Source: Sphagnum magellanicum (taxonomy: Eukaryota; Streptophyta; Sphagnopsida; Sphagnales; Sphagnaceae). Taken from it: a DNA stretch of 64,000 bases. The stretch is taken from positions 9,672,001 through 9,736,000 of the forward strand of contig CM038919.1 in NCBI GenBank assembly GCA_021904315.1. The letters are read 5' to 3'. The notes under the pieces are model-generated. The model did not search any database. It was not told where the DNA came from and saw only the letters and a list, made by a program, of their open reading frames with translations. Position 1 is the stretch's first letter, and the number at the start of each line of letters is the position of its first letter. Positions 26,301-38,160 of this stretch are shown piece by piece. The position numbers and the translations under genes were made by a program.

Positions 26301-27750
26301 ACACTAATTATATTATTTTCATATTTTTGAATTTTTTCCCAACACAATCATAGAAACTTTGTGAAGTAAAATACTGAATCTTCAAGAATATTTTATTTGC
26401 AAAAATGAAATTTTCAAAATTAATTAATTATCCAACAAACTTGTCTTGAAGTTGCAAAGGTACTATTATGTAAATAGATATGACATTGAGGTTGTTCAAC
26501 AATGAGTCCTTTGATTGTTGATTTCAATGTTCTCTTTTGGCCAATAGTTCGACCTTTTCCATCTTGCAAACAACCACTGTTAACTCATAAAAAAATTCAC
26601 CTCACATGACTAAAAATGCACTTTATCAACATTCTACATGTTTGTAAAAATTTCTTTTGAAAACCTTATGCCTACATTCACTATGATTTATGAGTTGTTT
26701 CAAGAAATTGTTCATCTTTATCATCCTTACATGGATGCAACTACATAGTTCAACCTAATTTTCACTACCATTCAAACCAAAATTCCATCTACTCTTTCTC
26801 ACAAAGTAGTGGACAATAAACTATGTGGGAAACACATGATTAAACATGGAAGAATTTGGCGATGGTAGAATGTGTTATAAATTTGCTTTTTGTTTGTAGA
26901 AGTTATGAACTGCAATTGTCTTCCCTCCTCATCTGAAATCTTGATGAAAACCCTCAAGCCTTTGTAGTCTTGTATCCTAGCAAGTTCTTTTCCCTTGTCA
27001 TATCAATCGATTTCTTCAGTATCCACCTCTTTTTATTAAGGCACCTCTTGCTAACTAATAAAAACATTGTTCACATCATCCATGAACAAATGTTTACAAG
27101 AAAGGCTCCTAAAAATAATGAAATAGAGGTGTTTTAGTTTCTCAATGTACTATTGTGCAAATAAAAATGAATGTTCATTTTTGAGTTGATTGCATGGGTT
27201 CTCAAATCAAGGAAAAAATGCATGTCATAAACATTAAGGATAAGAATTGATGATTTCATTAATGTCATGAATACAATTTGATCATACTATACACTCCAAG
27301 AGATTCAATATGTGGAAAACTTTGTTGGAAAACTTCTATTGTCCAAAATTTCTATAGTTATAAATAATAACATTCCTTCAAATATTCATTGGTATGAAAA
27401 AATTGATTACATTTATTGTATGAAAGTTGATTCACATGGGATTACATAATTATCTATTGGGCCACACATGAAATTGATTAAACTCGGTCTTGATCATGTC
27501 TAATAGTTCTAAAATAGGATTTCCATTAGTTATTGTTAAACATTCAACTTTCTCATGGAAATGAAAGTTATTCATGATATAGTGATTAGACACATATAAT
27601 ATCAATATCTCTGAAACCGTTGTGTAGAAGTTGAAAACGTCATCCAATAATAGAGTTATTTGTGAAGTCACCCTGTCTTTGGGCCTCCTTTTCGCCCCCT
27701 ATCCCCTCTTGCAGTGGTATCTGCAAAGTGATGAAATTTTTATTAAATCT
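23351..27750. other. Spacer, no gene recognised
   Basis: AT-rich with T homopolymers. A GC-richer patch at about 24350-24480 contains a G-box (CACGTG at 24367-24372) but no adjacent gene. Around 25460-25620 a segment of about 60 bp with CTGGTCCTGGG and ACTTCGTACCA-like words is duplicated. Nothing here could be tied to a protein family. Confidence 0.5.
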
Positions 27751-27757
27751 CAGTATG

Positions 27758-27898
27758 AAATGCTGAAATTCAGCATTTAATGCACAAGGTGCGAGAGTAA
27801 TCAAGTAATTGTACATGTAGCGTAGTGAAGGCGCTCAGGAAAAAGGAAAGACGGGATGAAACTCAGTACCATCAAAATTGATGGTTTTCTGAGTTTCA
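27758..27898. repeat. Two closely spaced hairpins
   Basis: At 27758-27778 is a palindrome with 10 bp arms (AAATGCTGAA / TTCAGCATTT). At 27857-27898 is a longer foldback: TGAAACTCAG and ACCATCAA pair with TTGATGGT and CTGAGTTTCA around a 2 nt loop, with only small internal loops. The stem is about 18-20 bp. It could be a small foldback element or a short-hairpin RNA source; no gene assignment. Confidence 0.6.
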
Positions 27899-28454
27899 CC
27901 ACCCCTTGATTAGCATTTTTTTTGCAGGTTTTTTTTAATCTCACCTTGTGTATAGCCAAACTCAAGGTTTTGGTGTTGAGTTTTCCTTACTCCACAGATA
28001 ACTCTAATGAATCAGTAATATTTTATTTCAAAACAGAAGCATCAAGTAGTGTCAACTATTGAAAAAATTATATTTTCACTGTTTAGTGTCAATCAAATAC
28101 TTGGAAAAGTTTTTAATTTGGAACTTAAATTATGGAAACTTAAATAAAGTAAGTAATTATAACCAATTCATCCTTCCATGACAAAAGAATCAAGGCAAAT
28201 GCCATTATCTGATGGTCAAAAAAGTTGTTAATCAAGGTAAACACTAAACACCTTGCATACCATCAATAGTTTGCACTGAAAGCAATGCTCAAATTGATAA
28301 TCAACCAGAAGAGTTAAAGTTGCAAGTATGTTGAGTAGAAAAATTAAACACACTAAGGTAGACCAGCCCATCACCAATCGCCTGCCTATGATTGAACACT
28401 TATTTATATCTTCATCATATGTGCTTTATTTTGAGTGATTTAAAACATTATGAA

Positions 28455-28930
28455 GGCGTTACCTCAAGTTTTGGAAACCATCTTTGAAGGGCAAAGGAAA
28501 AGCAATAATGAACCCAAAAAAAAAAAGCTTTTTCAATTTAAAAAATACTTTTTTTTTCTTCTTCTTCTGTTTGGACCCATCTTCCCTTCAAATCTCATAA
28601 CTTTCTTATTTTTTATTCATTTTAAACGATTTAAAGTCCTATAGGAGTAGCACCTGAAGTTCTACAAATTATCTTTGAACTCTAATAGCAACCGACCAAC
28701 ATACAAAGAATTTTTTGAGTGTTCAAGAACTGACCTCTGTAATGTTTCGTGGTTTGTTTTTTTGAGTTTTTGGACCCCTTTATTTTGGGGGGCCATGACT
28801 TTCTCATTTCTAATCCATTTTCAAGGATTGTTAAAGTATCATTGTTAGAGTGTCAGACGTGTCAAGGGGAGGTGTTCAAGTATTTTTGTTTCAAAAGCTT
28901 CAAAGAATTGTCGAGTTTTATGAAAGACCC
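28455..28930. repeat. Diverged tandem repeat, unit about 190 bp, 2-3 copies
   Basis: Words recur in the same order: ACCTCAAGTTTTGGAAACCATCTTTGAA (read in pieces near 28461) matches ACCTGAAGTTCTACAAATTATCTTTGAA near 28651, each followed by a TTTTTGAC/GGACCC block and by ACTTTCT.ATTT.TAATCCATTTT. A third, weaker start is near 28840. Confidence 0.5.
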
Positions 28931-30079
28931 AGCAAACCCCCCACCCCCACAGTTTTTGACTTCTTCAAAAGAATTGAGCACTACAAGTATATATAATAAC
29001 AGTACCCTACTTCATTTTTTTGATAACTACAGTTTACATATAAGAACTGGGAATTGGATTTTTTTGATAACCATAAGTATCAACTTTGATACCCTGCCTG
29101 ATACCCAATGAGGGTTTGGTGCAATTTCTAATGCCCACCCTCACTCTGGTAATTACCACCTTACATAGGTAGTTAACATAGGTGGGAAGTACAAGGGTTT
29201 ACATTTATAGGGCACCTTGGGTAACTCTCAATTGTGGTTCATTGACAACCCAAGCATAATGAGTTTTTCTCTTTATTAGTATCCATTTCGGCTTTCTGTG
29301 AAGCCTAAAAGAAGACTAATCAAACTAAGTGGCCACTAATATATTGTAGAATTTTGAATTTTCTACTTCAATTGTGTACAAACAAATAATAGTGAGATGG
29401 TTTAGCCTTTAGGACATTTGAGGTTTTGAGGACTACATACTGAATATTCAAGCTATATCTTGAGCCATATTTCATTTACACAACAATACAAATAATTTTA
29501 GCAAGTATTTAATTCAAATATGAAATGGATAGCTATGTTGGGTAGCTTTAGAATGAACTATCATATACATGTGGGGGCAATAAATCATATAAAACTCATG
29601 ACCAAAAATCATAGTATTTTAAATTGAAGGTTTATTAGTATTGAAAAAATATATCCTACAAAGAAGCCGAATCTCACAATTTGTCCTGGAACTTCCCTAT
29701 GCTTTTGGGTTACGAAGTATCATTAGGGTTTAGGGTGGTTCAGCAAGAACTATGATATCTTTTGTGAAGGAAAAAAAATTCTCCTCATTAATATACATTA
29801 GGAAGGAAATTGTTCGCCAAAAAAGACCACTAAATACCTTTTTACAAAATATTCTAAACATTAATATACACTGGTGCAAAACAATTTCGCCCCATTTTTG
29901 CTGTTTTGGGAATCCAAAGAGCTCCTAGTGCTTGTAACATTCAGCCTGTGAAACAAAATTCCAAAACAAAAAGCACCTTCAGATAGCATCACAAAAACAC
30001 TAACTCAGCATTTTAGGGTATGGGATATACTTCTTACATTATGATAGAAATGAATGTCATCCATATATTCCCAAGTGCA
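28931..30079. other. Spacer, no gene recognised
   Basis: AT-rich sequence without a supportable frame. A GGGTTTAGGGTGG word occurs at about 29726. Confidence 0.5.
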
Positions 30080-30430
30080 AAAAAATTATTGAAACAAAAG
30101 CATAGTATCCCCAAATATGTTTGACGACTAAGTGCAAAACAATATTGAAGCAAAAGTAAAGATTTTATAACAAAATTGACAACACAAATGCATTAATTGA
30201 AGCAAAGCATATTATTTACCTCAAAAGAAGACAACAAATGCAAAAAAAAACAAACACTATTGAAGTAAAAACATAGTTTTTGCTATCACAAATTTGACAA
30301 CACAAATGCAACAATTGAAGTAATCAAGCATATCGCTGCCCATAAAATGTTGATGAACAAATTCAAAAACTATTTGAAGCAAAAAAAAAAGTCTAAATTG
30401 CAGCAAAATTGACAACAAAAAAAAATTCTG
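30080..30430. repeat. Diverged tandem array, unit about 55-60 bp, about six copies
   Basis: The words ATTGAAGCAAAA, CATAGTTTTTGCTAT and AAAATTGACAACACAAATGC recur near 30086, 30139, 30196, 30261, 30313 and 30372. The array ends about 80 bp short of the stop codon of the glycine-rich gene, so part may lie in its 3' UTR. Confidence 0.6.
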
Positions 30431-30511
30431 CAAAACACATTTGTTGTGAATCAAAATGTGTAAGAAACATCACCTGGTGCATTTTGCTTGGAATTTCACA
30501 CGAAGTGGGAT

Positions 30512-31207
30512 TTAGTAGTCTCTGTGGTGACCTTCTATCATGCTCTTCGCTTTCCGGATGAAACCGGAAGCAGTTCCAGTTCTTGTCGTGCCTCCTGTCC
30601 CTGTGCCATAGCCACCAACTCCAGGAGCTCCTCCAGCACCATAACCCCCGGCTCCAGGACCTCCTCCAACACCATAACCCCCGGCTCCAGGACCTCCTCC
30701 AGCACCTCCTCCAGCACCATAACCCCCGGCTCCAGGACCTCCTCCAGCGCCATAACCCCCGGCTCCAGTACCTCCTCCGGCACCATATCCCCCAGCTCCA
30801 GGAGCTCCTCCGGCACCATATCCACCACCAGCTGTTGCTGCAGTGTTGGGACCAGCTCCAGTACCATATCCGGCTCCAGTACCAGCAGCACTATGGCCAT
30901 GTCCAAAACCCAAAGCATTTTCTATCTTCCCCACAATCCCTTGCCCCGTTGTTCCAGAATTTCCATATCCAGCTCCGGTCGCAGTGCCGGTGTTTCCGCC
31001 ATATCCAGCAGCACCTGGAGCTCCAGCACCAGCAGCAGGACCTCGTCCTCCAATACCCAAAGCATTTTCGATCTTCGCCGCAAAGCCTTGGCCTTGAGCT
31101 CCAGTACCACCATATCCAGTGCCAGTACCAGCTCCTTGACCCATTTCAGTTCCATGGCGATGGCCACCTCCTGTTACGTTAGCAATAGCACCTTTCACTC
31201 TGTCCAT
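30512..31207 (-). CDS. Glycine-rich protein with dehydrin K-like segments
   Basis: Single-exon gene of 231 aa; the ATG at 31207 is the first in frame. More than half the residues are Gly or Ala, mostly in GYGAGGGPGAG-type repeats (about 128-205). Four short amphipathic blocks interrupt them: MDRVKGAIANV (1-11), GFAAKIENALG (41-51), GIVGKIENALG (90-100) and GFIRKAKSMIEG (215-226). These share G-[FI]-x-x-K-[IA]-x-x-x-[LI] with the dehydrin K-segment core GIMDKIKEKLPG, and dehydrins also alternate K-segments with Gly-rich stretches. HGH/HHR patches recall dehydrin His-rich regions. A role as a LEA group 2-like membrane or protein protectant in water stress is inferred. No S- or Y-segment and no lysine-rich classical K-segment is present, so it may instead be a separate glycine-rich family. 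Confidence 0.8.
   Translation of the reverse strand: MDRVKGAIANVTGGGHRHGTEMGQGAGTGTGYGGTGAQGQGFAAKIENALGIGGRGPAAGAGAPGAAGYGGNTGTATGAGYGNSGTTGQGIVGKIENALGFGHGHSAAGTGAGYGTGAGPNTAATAGGGYGAGGAPGAGGYGAGGGTGAGGYGAGGGPGAGGYGAGGGAGGGPGAGGYGVGGGPGAGGYGAGGAPGVGGYGTGTGGTTRTGTASGFIRKAKSMIEGHHRDY
30605..30840. repeat. GC-rich 30-36 bp tandem coding repeat in the glycine-rich gene
   Basis: The + strand reads repeated CCATAACCCCCGGCTCCAG GACCTCCTCCAGCA units encoding GAGGYGAGGGP on the minus strand. Copies are near-identical, unlike the diverged AT-rich arrays outside, which points to recent expansion or homogenisation. Confidence 0.85.
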
Positions 31208-31809
31208 GATCAACGAATAAGATTTTCAGAAACGAGATCAATGCAACAGAATAGATCGAGAAAATTTACAAAAGATTATGCTAATGATGATAGTGAAGAG
31301 AATTGGAATCGAGAGTGATGTATTCTAGAGCAATCTCTCGGGTCTTATGTAGTGATAACAAGCACAGCAGGTTCGGGCAACAACAGCTATGGAAGAAAAG
31401 GCTCGTCTGCATCCAAAGCTACATACGGTCATACTCATGTACCTTACGCTATAGACACTGCAAGAACAACAGGAGCAACACGCCAAGGGCGGAGCGTCCG
31501 ACAGGTGTTTGTTGACAGTCACATTCAGGGCACATTCCCTGAATCCTATCCCACTTAATAATCATAATCTGGCACTTACGCGACACCCGGCAGTGAATTC
31601 GGTCCCATGTGTTGATTCCACTCGCAACGTACTCTTTCCCCATCACCTCGTGTCGTCGAGCTTGCGAGAGCTGGACTTGACATGTGTTTTTTCAGATGGG
31701 TTGTCAGCATGACCCCACATGCTGATGATCTGCAACCCTAATTTTCAATCTACGTCTATGGTCATCGATCCGATGACACAACCGCGGGAGTTTGAATGAA
31801 TCGATGGTG
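31208..31809 (-). promoter_or_regulatory. Upstream region of the glycine-rich gene
   Basis: No convincing TATA box was found; a TCTATAG word lies near 31450 on the minus strand. The region is less AT-rich than the spacer and has no coding frame of its own. Confidence 0.3.
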
Positions 31810-31817
31810 CACGTGGC
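31810..31817 (-). promoter_or_regulatory. ABRE / G-box (CACGTGGC)
   Basis: The + strand reads CACGTGGC about 600 bp upstream of the start codon of the glycine-rich gene. CACGTGGC is the classical abscisic-acid response element core and is common upstream of LEA and dehydrin genes. A single copy at this distance is suggestive only. Confidence 0.4.
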
Positions 31818-32255
31818 ATGAAGATACTTTCACAGATGAAGACTCTTGATATTAAGATCAGACAAACTTTTTGTAGGTACGAAGTTTCTAGGGAAGAAGA
31901 ATTATGTGGCTACTGATCGTCTTGTAGCTGCTGCATGTCTGGCATGCTCGGGATCTCTCTCTCTCTCTCCCCCTCTTCAGTCCATCAGTGTACGAGCTTT
32001 CAAGAGCAGACTCCATCGGACCAGATCGAAGAGCAAGCTCAACTCGGCGCAGAACCATCAAATCACAGGTGATCATCAATCAGCTTCTTGAGGAGAAGAT
32101 TGGTCTAAGAAATGAAAATTCGGAATCAAAACACAGCCTCAGTCTGAGCTATATGATCCTGTATAATTTCTGCTGCAAAACGCAGATCATAAGCCAAGTT
32201 GATGAAACTTCTTCAGGGCAAACAGGAGCAACATCCAAGCAGGAAGTTACACATG

Positions 32256-32650
32256 CTTCTTCTTCTTCTTCTTCTCCTTCTCCAAAGCTTCTTCATGATT
32301 GAACAAAATTGCAAGCAGCCTGAAACACATGTATGCTTTAAATTCTTCTTCTACAAAGTTTCTTCATGATTCAACAAGATTGAATTTCCACAAGAGGCTA
32401 CACAAGGTCTATGGTTCATATGAGCTGCAAACCTTCTTCATGACTGAACAAGATTGCAAAATTTTCACCAAAGTTTGAGTGGACTCTATTCCTACAAATG
32501 TTTATCTGTAGACTTGATTTATACAAACTAGCGGAAAAAAATGTATTAGAGTCCATATGCCTAAAAATGGAATCCCAATAAAATGAGACCTTACACATGG
32601 ATGGTTCTTTTGCTACAAAGCTTTTGAACACAATAGAACAAGATTGACAA
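32256..32650. repeat. Short tandem array, with (CTT)n at its start
   Basis: A (TTC)n run at 32256-32274 is followed by repeated words AAAGCTTCTTCATGATT and GAACAAGATTGCAA near 32284, 32357 and 32434, and weaker near 32625. Unit is about 75-80 bp and diverged. Confidence 0.5.
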
Positions 32651-32704
32651 GAATCTCTTGCGCATGGTTTTTTGCAAAGCTTCTTTTTTAAAATTTTGTG
32701 TTTG

Positions 32705-33240
32705 ATGGCACATGTTCCAAATCTTGAATGAACAAAGGATTTCATGTTTGATGATGCATGTTCAAAATGTCGAGATTTCATTAATTGAGAAACATGATTT
32801 CATGTTTAATTACACATGTTCAAAGTTTTAAAGTTTTGTGAATTATTTATATGATTTGTGTTTGATGGCCCATGTTCAAAGTTTCAAAGTTTTGTGAATG
32901 AATAACATGATTTCACATGTATAAATGTTCAAAGTTTCAAAGTTTTGTAAATCAATTACACCATTTGTGTTTGATGGTAAATGTTCAAAGTTTCAAAAAT
33001 GAATTCAACATGATTTCACATTTGATATGTTCACATGTCCAAAGTTTTGAGATTTTTAAATCAAAGTTACATGATGTATATTCCATTACAAATGTTCAAA
33101 ATTTCATGGTTTTGTCAACCAATTACACATTAAGTTTGAAGGTGTCGCAAATTAATTATGATTGGTGCACATTCAAAGTTGCAATGTTTTATGAATCAAA
33201 TGCAATTAACACATTCTCAAAGTTTCATTTAGTTTTGGGG
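32705..33240. repeat. Diverged tandem array, unit about 55 bp, about nine copies
   Basis: Unit words are CATGTTCAAAGTTTCAAAG, TTTTGTGAAT and ACATGATTTCACATTTGATG. Starts near 32709, 32758, 32815, 32872, 32926, 32981, 33036 and 33090, with a fading copy after 33150. Short frames running through it follow from the repeat and are not genes. Confidence 0.75.
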
Positions 33241-33249
33241 ACCAAATGT

Positions 33250-36200
33250 GATTGATCATTCATTTAACTTCATATTTGGTGATATTTACCAATGTGAGAT
33301 GGGTATTTGTTTTTGCATCGGGTATTAATTGGGTATCCAACCGAGCATATGCATATGTGCCCACTAGGCCTTACTTTTCCAAAAACCCAAACCTCCTTCC
33401 TACTTGGCATTTTAAAAAAGTTAAAACCTCTCCCCACCTCATAATCGGTGATTTTAAAATTCCAAGTATCCATAACCGAAGCTTACTCAAGGAGAATAAC
33501 AAGGTAGGGTGTCTCTAAAAAACTTAGATCAATTGTGGCCTTCAAATAACTCTATCAATTTTTAGGGATTATAATGTGAACAAGGGATTACCTATCTTTG
33601 TTTATGTGTCAACAACCAACCTTTGTTTTGTCCTTTCCCATTCACTTGAATGGGATACTATTTGTTGAAGTTCTGGTGCAAGTTTATGAAGGAGTGACAT
33701 TTTTGAAATAGAGCTTAGTTATTGTTTTGTTTATTGTGTGTGTGGTTGCAAGGATTCTTAGAGCTGGAGATGGATCAAAGGAAGAAGTACAAAAAAAGGA
33801 TGGGTGGAAAAAATAAACACTAGTTTTCTAACTTAGCATTTTTTGTACTTGTTTTTGTGAGAAGTCAATATGTTGTGTTTTGCTATATATTTGTTTGTTA
33901 CAAGATCTCTAAGATGAATGCCTAAAAGTCAAATCTTATTCCTCTTGTAAACAACCTAATTTTTTTACAGAAAATTGCAAAAAAAATAGGCCTACCTTTG
34001 TTTAAGAACATTTATACAACTGATGACAAGTTCTAGGGGGTCATGAAAGGACAGGTTTACGTGTGGCAATCAAAACCTACGATTATGTTCACTTCATTAT
34101 GTTGGCATCACTCTTCTGAAATGAGTTGGGGATCGAGTACTTCTAGGAGCTTTAGGCATGGCTTGGGCTATTAGGAATTTCAAGGTGTTATGGCTGGATT
34201 CTTTTTTAAGATATCATGTAGTTTAAACTTTGTGTTTGTCCACATTTTCATTGTTCTGGTTCAATCCGATTGACAAGCAGTTTGTTTGGGGAATCATTGA
34301 AAGTGCGCATTAATAAGCATTTGGTGTTAGAAAGATTGCCATAGTAGAAGACCATGATAGTCACATTGAAAGAAGATCCAGAGCGATCTAATTTATTTGA
34401 TGCTCTTAAGTCCAGATTGGTCTTGGCATTCTTAATTGGGTCATGGTTGCATATTATGACTGTTCAATATTGAATTTTTTCAACATGTTCTTGTGACAAA
34501 TGTTTATATTTGCTTCAGACCTTATAATAAGAGGAATTGTTATGCCTTTCTTTTTGGGGTTACACAATAACTATTTCATATTCGAATTGTGCTACCTTCA
34601 AATTGAAAGAAGAAAAAAATTATTCAAGTTCTTTTAGCTAAATTACAAATAATCAATATGTATTCTTAATTGTGATTGGTGCTTGTACATTCACATAACA
34701 CATGTGCTCAAGCTTGCAAAACATTGATATCATTTTAGATTATTAGGAACTTGTCTTGTAAGCTTAAAAGATTTAACATTGTTTGTCAAAGCCTTTAAAA
34801 ACTTGACAAAGACCCAACTTTATAGAACATTGTTGAAGACCCAACATGTGTTTTTAAAGGGATCTTCCAAAAACCTTGATAAAAAAACCTTTTTATACCA
34901 TCTAGGTTTTTGTTAAAGAATCAGGCTTTATACCCAATTAATCACATACCTTAATCCCCCACCCCCACCTCATAACCACCCCTCTTTGGGTTTCTAAGAC
35001 CCGGACTTTAAATCTCTTTAAAATAAAAAAACCAAACTTGAACAGTTCTTTGAATTTTTTATTTTCAACTATTCGGACCCAACTATTATCAAAAGAATAA
35101 TAATACATGCCCCACATTGGTATTTGCATAATCTTATAAGTTGAATTTATCACATTTTAATCAACTCCTAATAATCACACTTTGTAATTAAAGTTTTGTG
35201 GTTTAAAATAGGTCCTAACTTTAAAATGTAGTGTGTTGGTTTTACTTCTAAATATTCTTTAAAATTAAGTCAATATAATGGACACTACAAGCCTAATAGT
35301 TCATTGCTCCTTGATTATGAGCATAAACTTCAACAAAAAATTTATAAAAAAAAAAAAAAAAAAAAAGTTAAAAACATAATATAATGTATACAATCAATTG
35401 TTCAATTTATAAGCTTTAAATTTGTGTCTACATTTTCTATAGTTAAAATGGTAACAACATTAGGAATAATGTGTGAAATTAACATAAAGAAATAACACCA
35501 AAGGGCGAGGGGGGAGATGATGTGCCCACTTATTTGGTTAGTTATAATGTAAATAGTCTACCATGCAATTCCTTTAAAAATTTAATGATAAATTGATATT
35601 CAATATATAAAAAATTGGTTCATAATATCTCCTTATTGCCTAGGTGCCACATTTTAAACTATTTTACCTTTAAAAATTTTAAGAAATAATTAAACTTTTT
35701 AAGAAACATTTTGATGTTATGGAAATATTCTTGGATGTTCATTTCATAAAGCAGCAACCTTGTGTGTACATTTCCAATTTCAACTTTTGGTTTTTATGTT
35801 TTAGAAAGGTGTGAAATTGATTTTTCAAATCTATACATTGTTTATAATTTTACATTTATTTATTTTCTTTGGCTTCATTTTATTTAATTTGCACATGTCA
35901 GAATTTATCAATGTGAAAATATATCATTCAAATAGGTAAATCCATTTTAAAACACTAAACATGTTTATCATAGAAACCATTAAAATTATAAAATAATCAA
36001 AATAATTTTCTTAAAAAAAATTATAACCAACATATAGTTAGTGGTTCTCAATTAAATATTTAGAATTATCTTGTTGCATAACCAAAAATTATTGTCCCAA
36101 AAAAATAATTTAGTAAATTGATAACATGGGGTATTATTTTGAAAGTCAAATTCACTAACAAGTCCAAAAACAATCTAATAACCTATCTTAGTTCTAACTA

Positions 36201-37370
36201 TTGCAACGAAACAATAGTCAACCAACATTAGTTTGTACCAATGTTGACCAGTTGTCACATTGTTTCTCCACAACCAATGAAAAAGGTCATAGTGAACTTT
36301 TTTTCTAACTCACATATGTCAAATAATTGCATTTAAAAAAAAAGACTTATATAATATTAATTTGCTATTTTAAGCAATACCCTTATCACTAGTCTTCGTT
36401 ATTTCGTTGATACAATTAACTATTATGCATAAGGGTCAACTTCACAACACTATGTTTGAAAATTGCCCAATATAATGTGATGGTAAATTTTTGTGCATAA
36501 AATTTCATACCATAATTTTTAGTTTTTCATGTGCATTGATGTCATAATTATTAACCCAAACATTACATGTGACAAGTGATCCACCTATATTATAGAAAAG
36601 ACTACCTAGTTGGATGAAAATATTGTGTTTTAAATAATAATGAATAATTAACATAGATGAAATGTGGATATGTGTAAAAGGAAATAAGTAAGGTTTTGTT
36701 TTTGTTTCAATAATACCCATGGAGCGATGTCTTGTTGGGTGTTTAGAAACCTATATCAAGTTAAGTAAGATTTTATAGTCAAAATTTAGTTAATTTTGGA
36801 CCCATGAAAACAAAAATTTCATATCTTACACAAAAAAACTTGGGTTGATAATTTGTTTTCAAATCAACATCTGGCCAACACTACTTTGTACACCCTAAAT
36901 TCAACATAAACTTTGTTTCAATTTTCTCAAAATTTAATAACAAGAAAAAATTTCTAAATTCCCATGCTTAATTTTTTTATATTAAAAATCCCACACTTAT
37001 AAATTTAGATTTTGTGAGTGTGATTTTTGTCTTCAATAGATGGTTCACATTAAACTCATGTAATTAGTCTAATAGTTTTATTCAAAATCAAATACGCACC
37101 CTTCACCTTCAATTCAACTTCTTAAATGTCAAATATTTTATTTTGGAAGTTAGATAAGGGTTTTAGTTCAAGCTTTTTCAATTTTGCAACTTTAATGTTA
37201 AACCACATTTGATGTTAGGGGTCACATTGTTAACACCATTAACACTTACTTAACATTTTTATGACCTAGATCAAAGCATTATTAGACTATGATCAACCAT
37301 AATGGCAACTCTCTTTATTTCCTTATAAAAGATCAATGGTCGGAACCATCATAAGGGAAACAAAAAAAGA
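33250..37370. other. AT-rich spacer without supportable genes
   Basis: Holds a 21 bp A-tract at 35346-35366 and interrupted frames only. No RNA gene, terminal repeat or domain was recognised. Confidence 0.55.
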
Positions 37371-37379
37371 AGTCCAAAA

Positions 37380-38160
37380 AAGGCCAAAAGACGCATAGCC
37401 CACATGAACCAAAAAAAAGGTAGTCTTTCTTGTGGTAGGAAACTATCTCACCATGGCCCCTCTAATGTCGCATGCATGCAAATCATGAGATCTAATAGTA
37501 ATGGGAGGTCTAGAACAAGCATCACCCACCAACACAATCTTCCTCTCTTTAGTAGAGGTTAAAACATGTTGAAGAGCAATACTAACACATTGCCTAAAAA
37601 ATTAAATGCAAAAAGACAAGGATAAATGATCTCTCGATTGTCTATTATGGAAAAGAAGGGCACATTCTTTAATGAAATGATCCATATCATGCCAAGTGCG
37701 CCATGCACCTCCATGGTCATTAGAATAAAATGGTGCCCCTCATAAAAGTTTCTATACTTACGAATTGTAATAATGTTGTTAAGTTTCGTAGCTACATTTG
37801 CTAATCGACTAATGACATTTGAAACCACTGTCTCCCATGTCAGGTTAGTAACCACCACATCGACAATGAAGACCTAGTCCTCTCATGTCATGTAGAGATC
37901 AGCTCGTAATGAAACTTTTGACATAAGGGCGTACCACCATTCTATCTATACATTGTGCTCATTTTTTCGAACAAAGGCATACATGACGTCTCAAATGGTG
38001 TCATGTGTGGCTATTTACTAACCTCCAAATGGGCAATGAGTTAAATGCATGTCAAATGTGTCCAACCCATGTCCACACTCACACATGGGAAGACTAGATG
38101 CCAAAAGTTGAATCAAATTGAAACAAAAATTCAATGTTAAGGTGAAAATAGAATGTCAAT
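37380..38160 (-). pseudogene. Broken coding relic, LINE-like C-terminal region (tentative)
   Basis: Minus-strand frames give a coherent protein fossil. In order it shows a zinc-knuckle-like CECGHGLDTFDMHLTHCPFGG (residues C, C, H, H, C; shown only to locate it near 38085-38025), then THDTI, a charged WWYAL block, RADLYM, and FIVDVVVTNLTW. Further on come WRTWHDMDHFIKECALLFHN and ERKIVLVGDACSRPPITIRS (near 37520-37460). A C..CG..D..H..C knuckle followed by an R-x-D / V-D-V nuclease-like core is known downstream of the reverse transcriptase in some non-LTR elements with a restriction-like endonuclease. No reverse transcriptase was seen beside it. It is clearly broken, with several interruptions, and looks old. 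Confidence 0.45.

Noticed and set aside
30488-31318. Long + strand frames (up to 276 codons, Ser/Thr-rich or Pro-rich) opposite the glycine-rich gene
   Set aside because: They are antisense readings of GGN-rich codons; the minus frame has a proper start, ordered segments and a functional composition.
32917-33255. Plus-strand frame of 112 codons with repeated NVQSF-like words
   Set aside because: It is the translation of the 55 bp tandem array, not a repeat protein.
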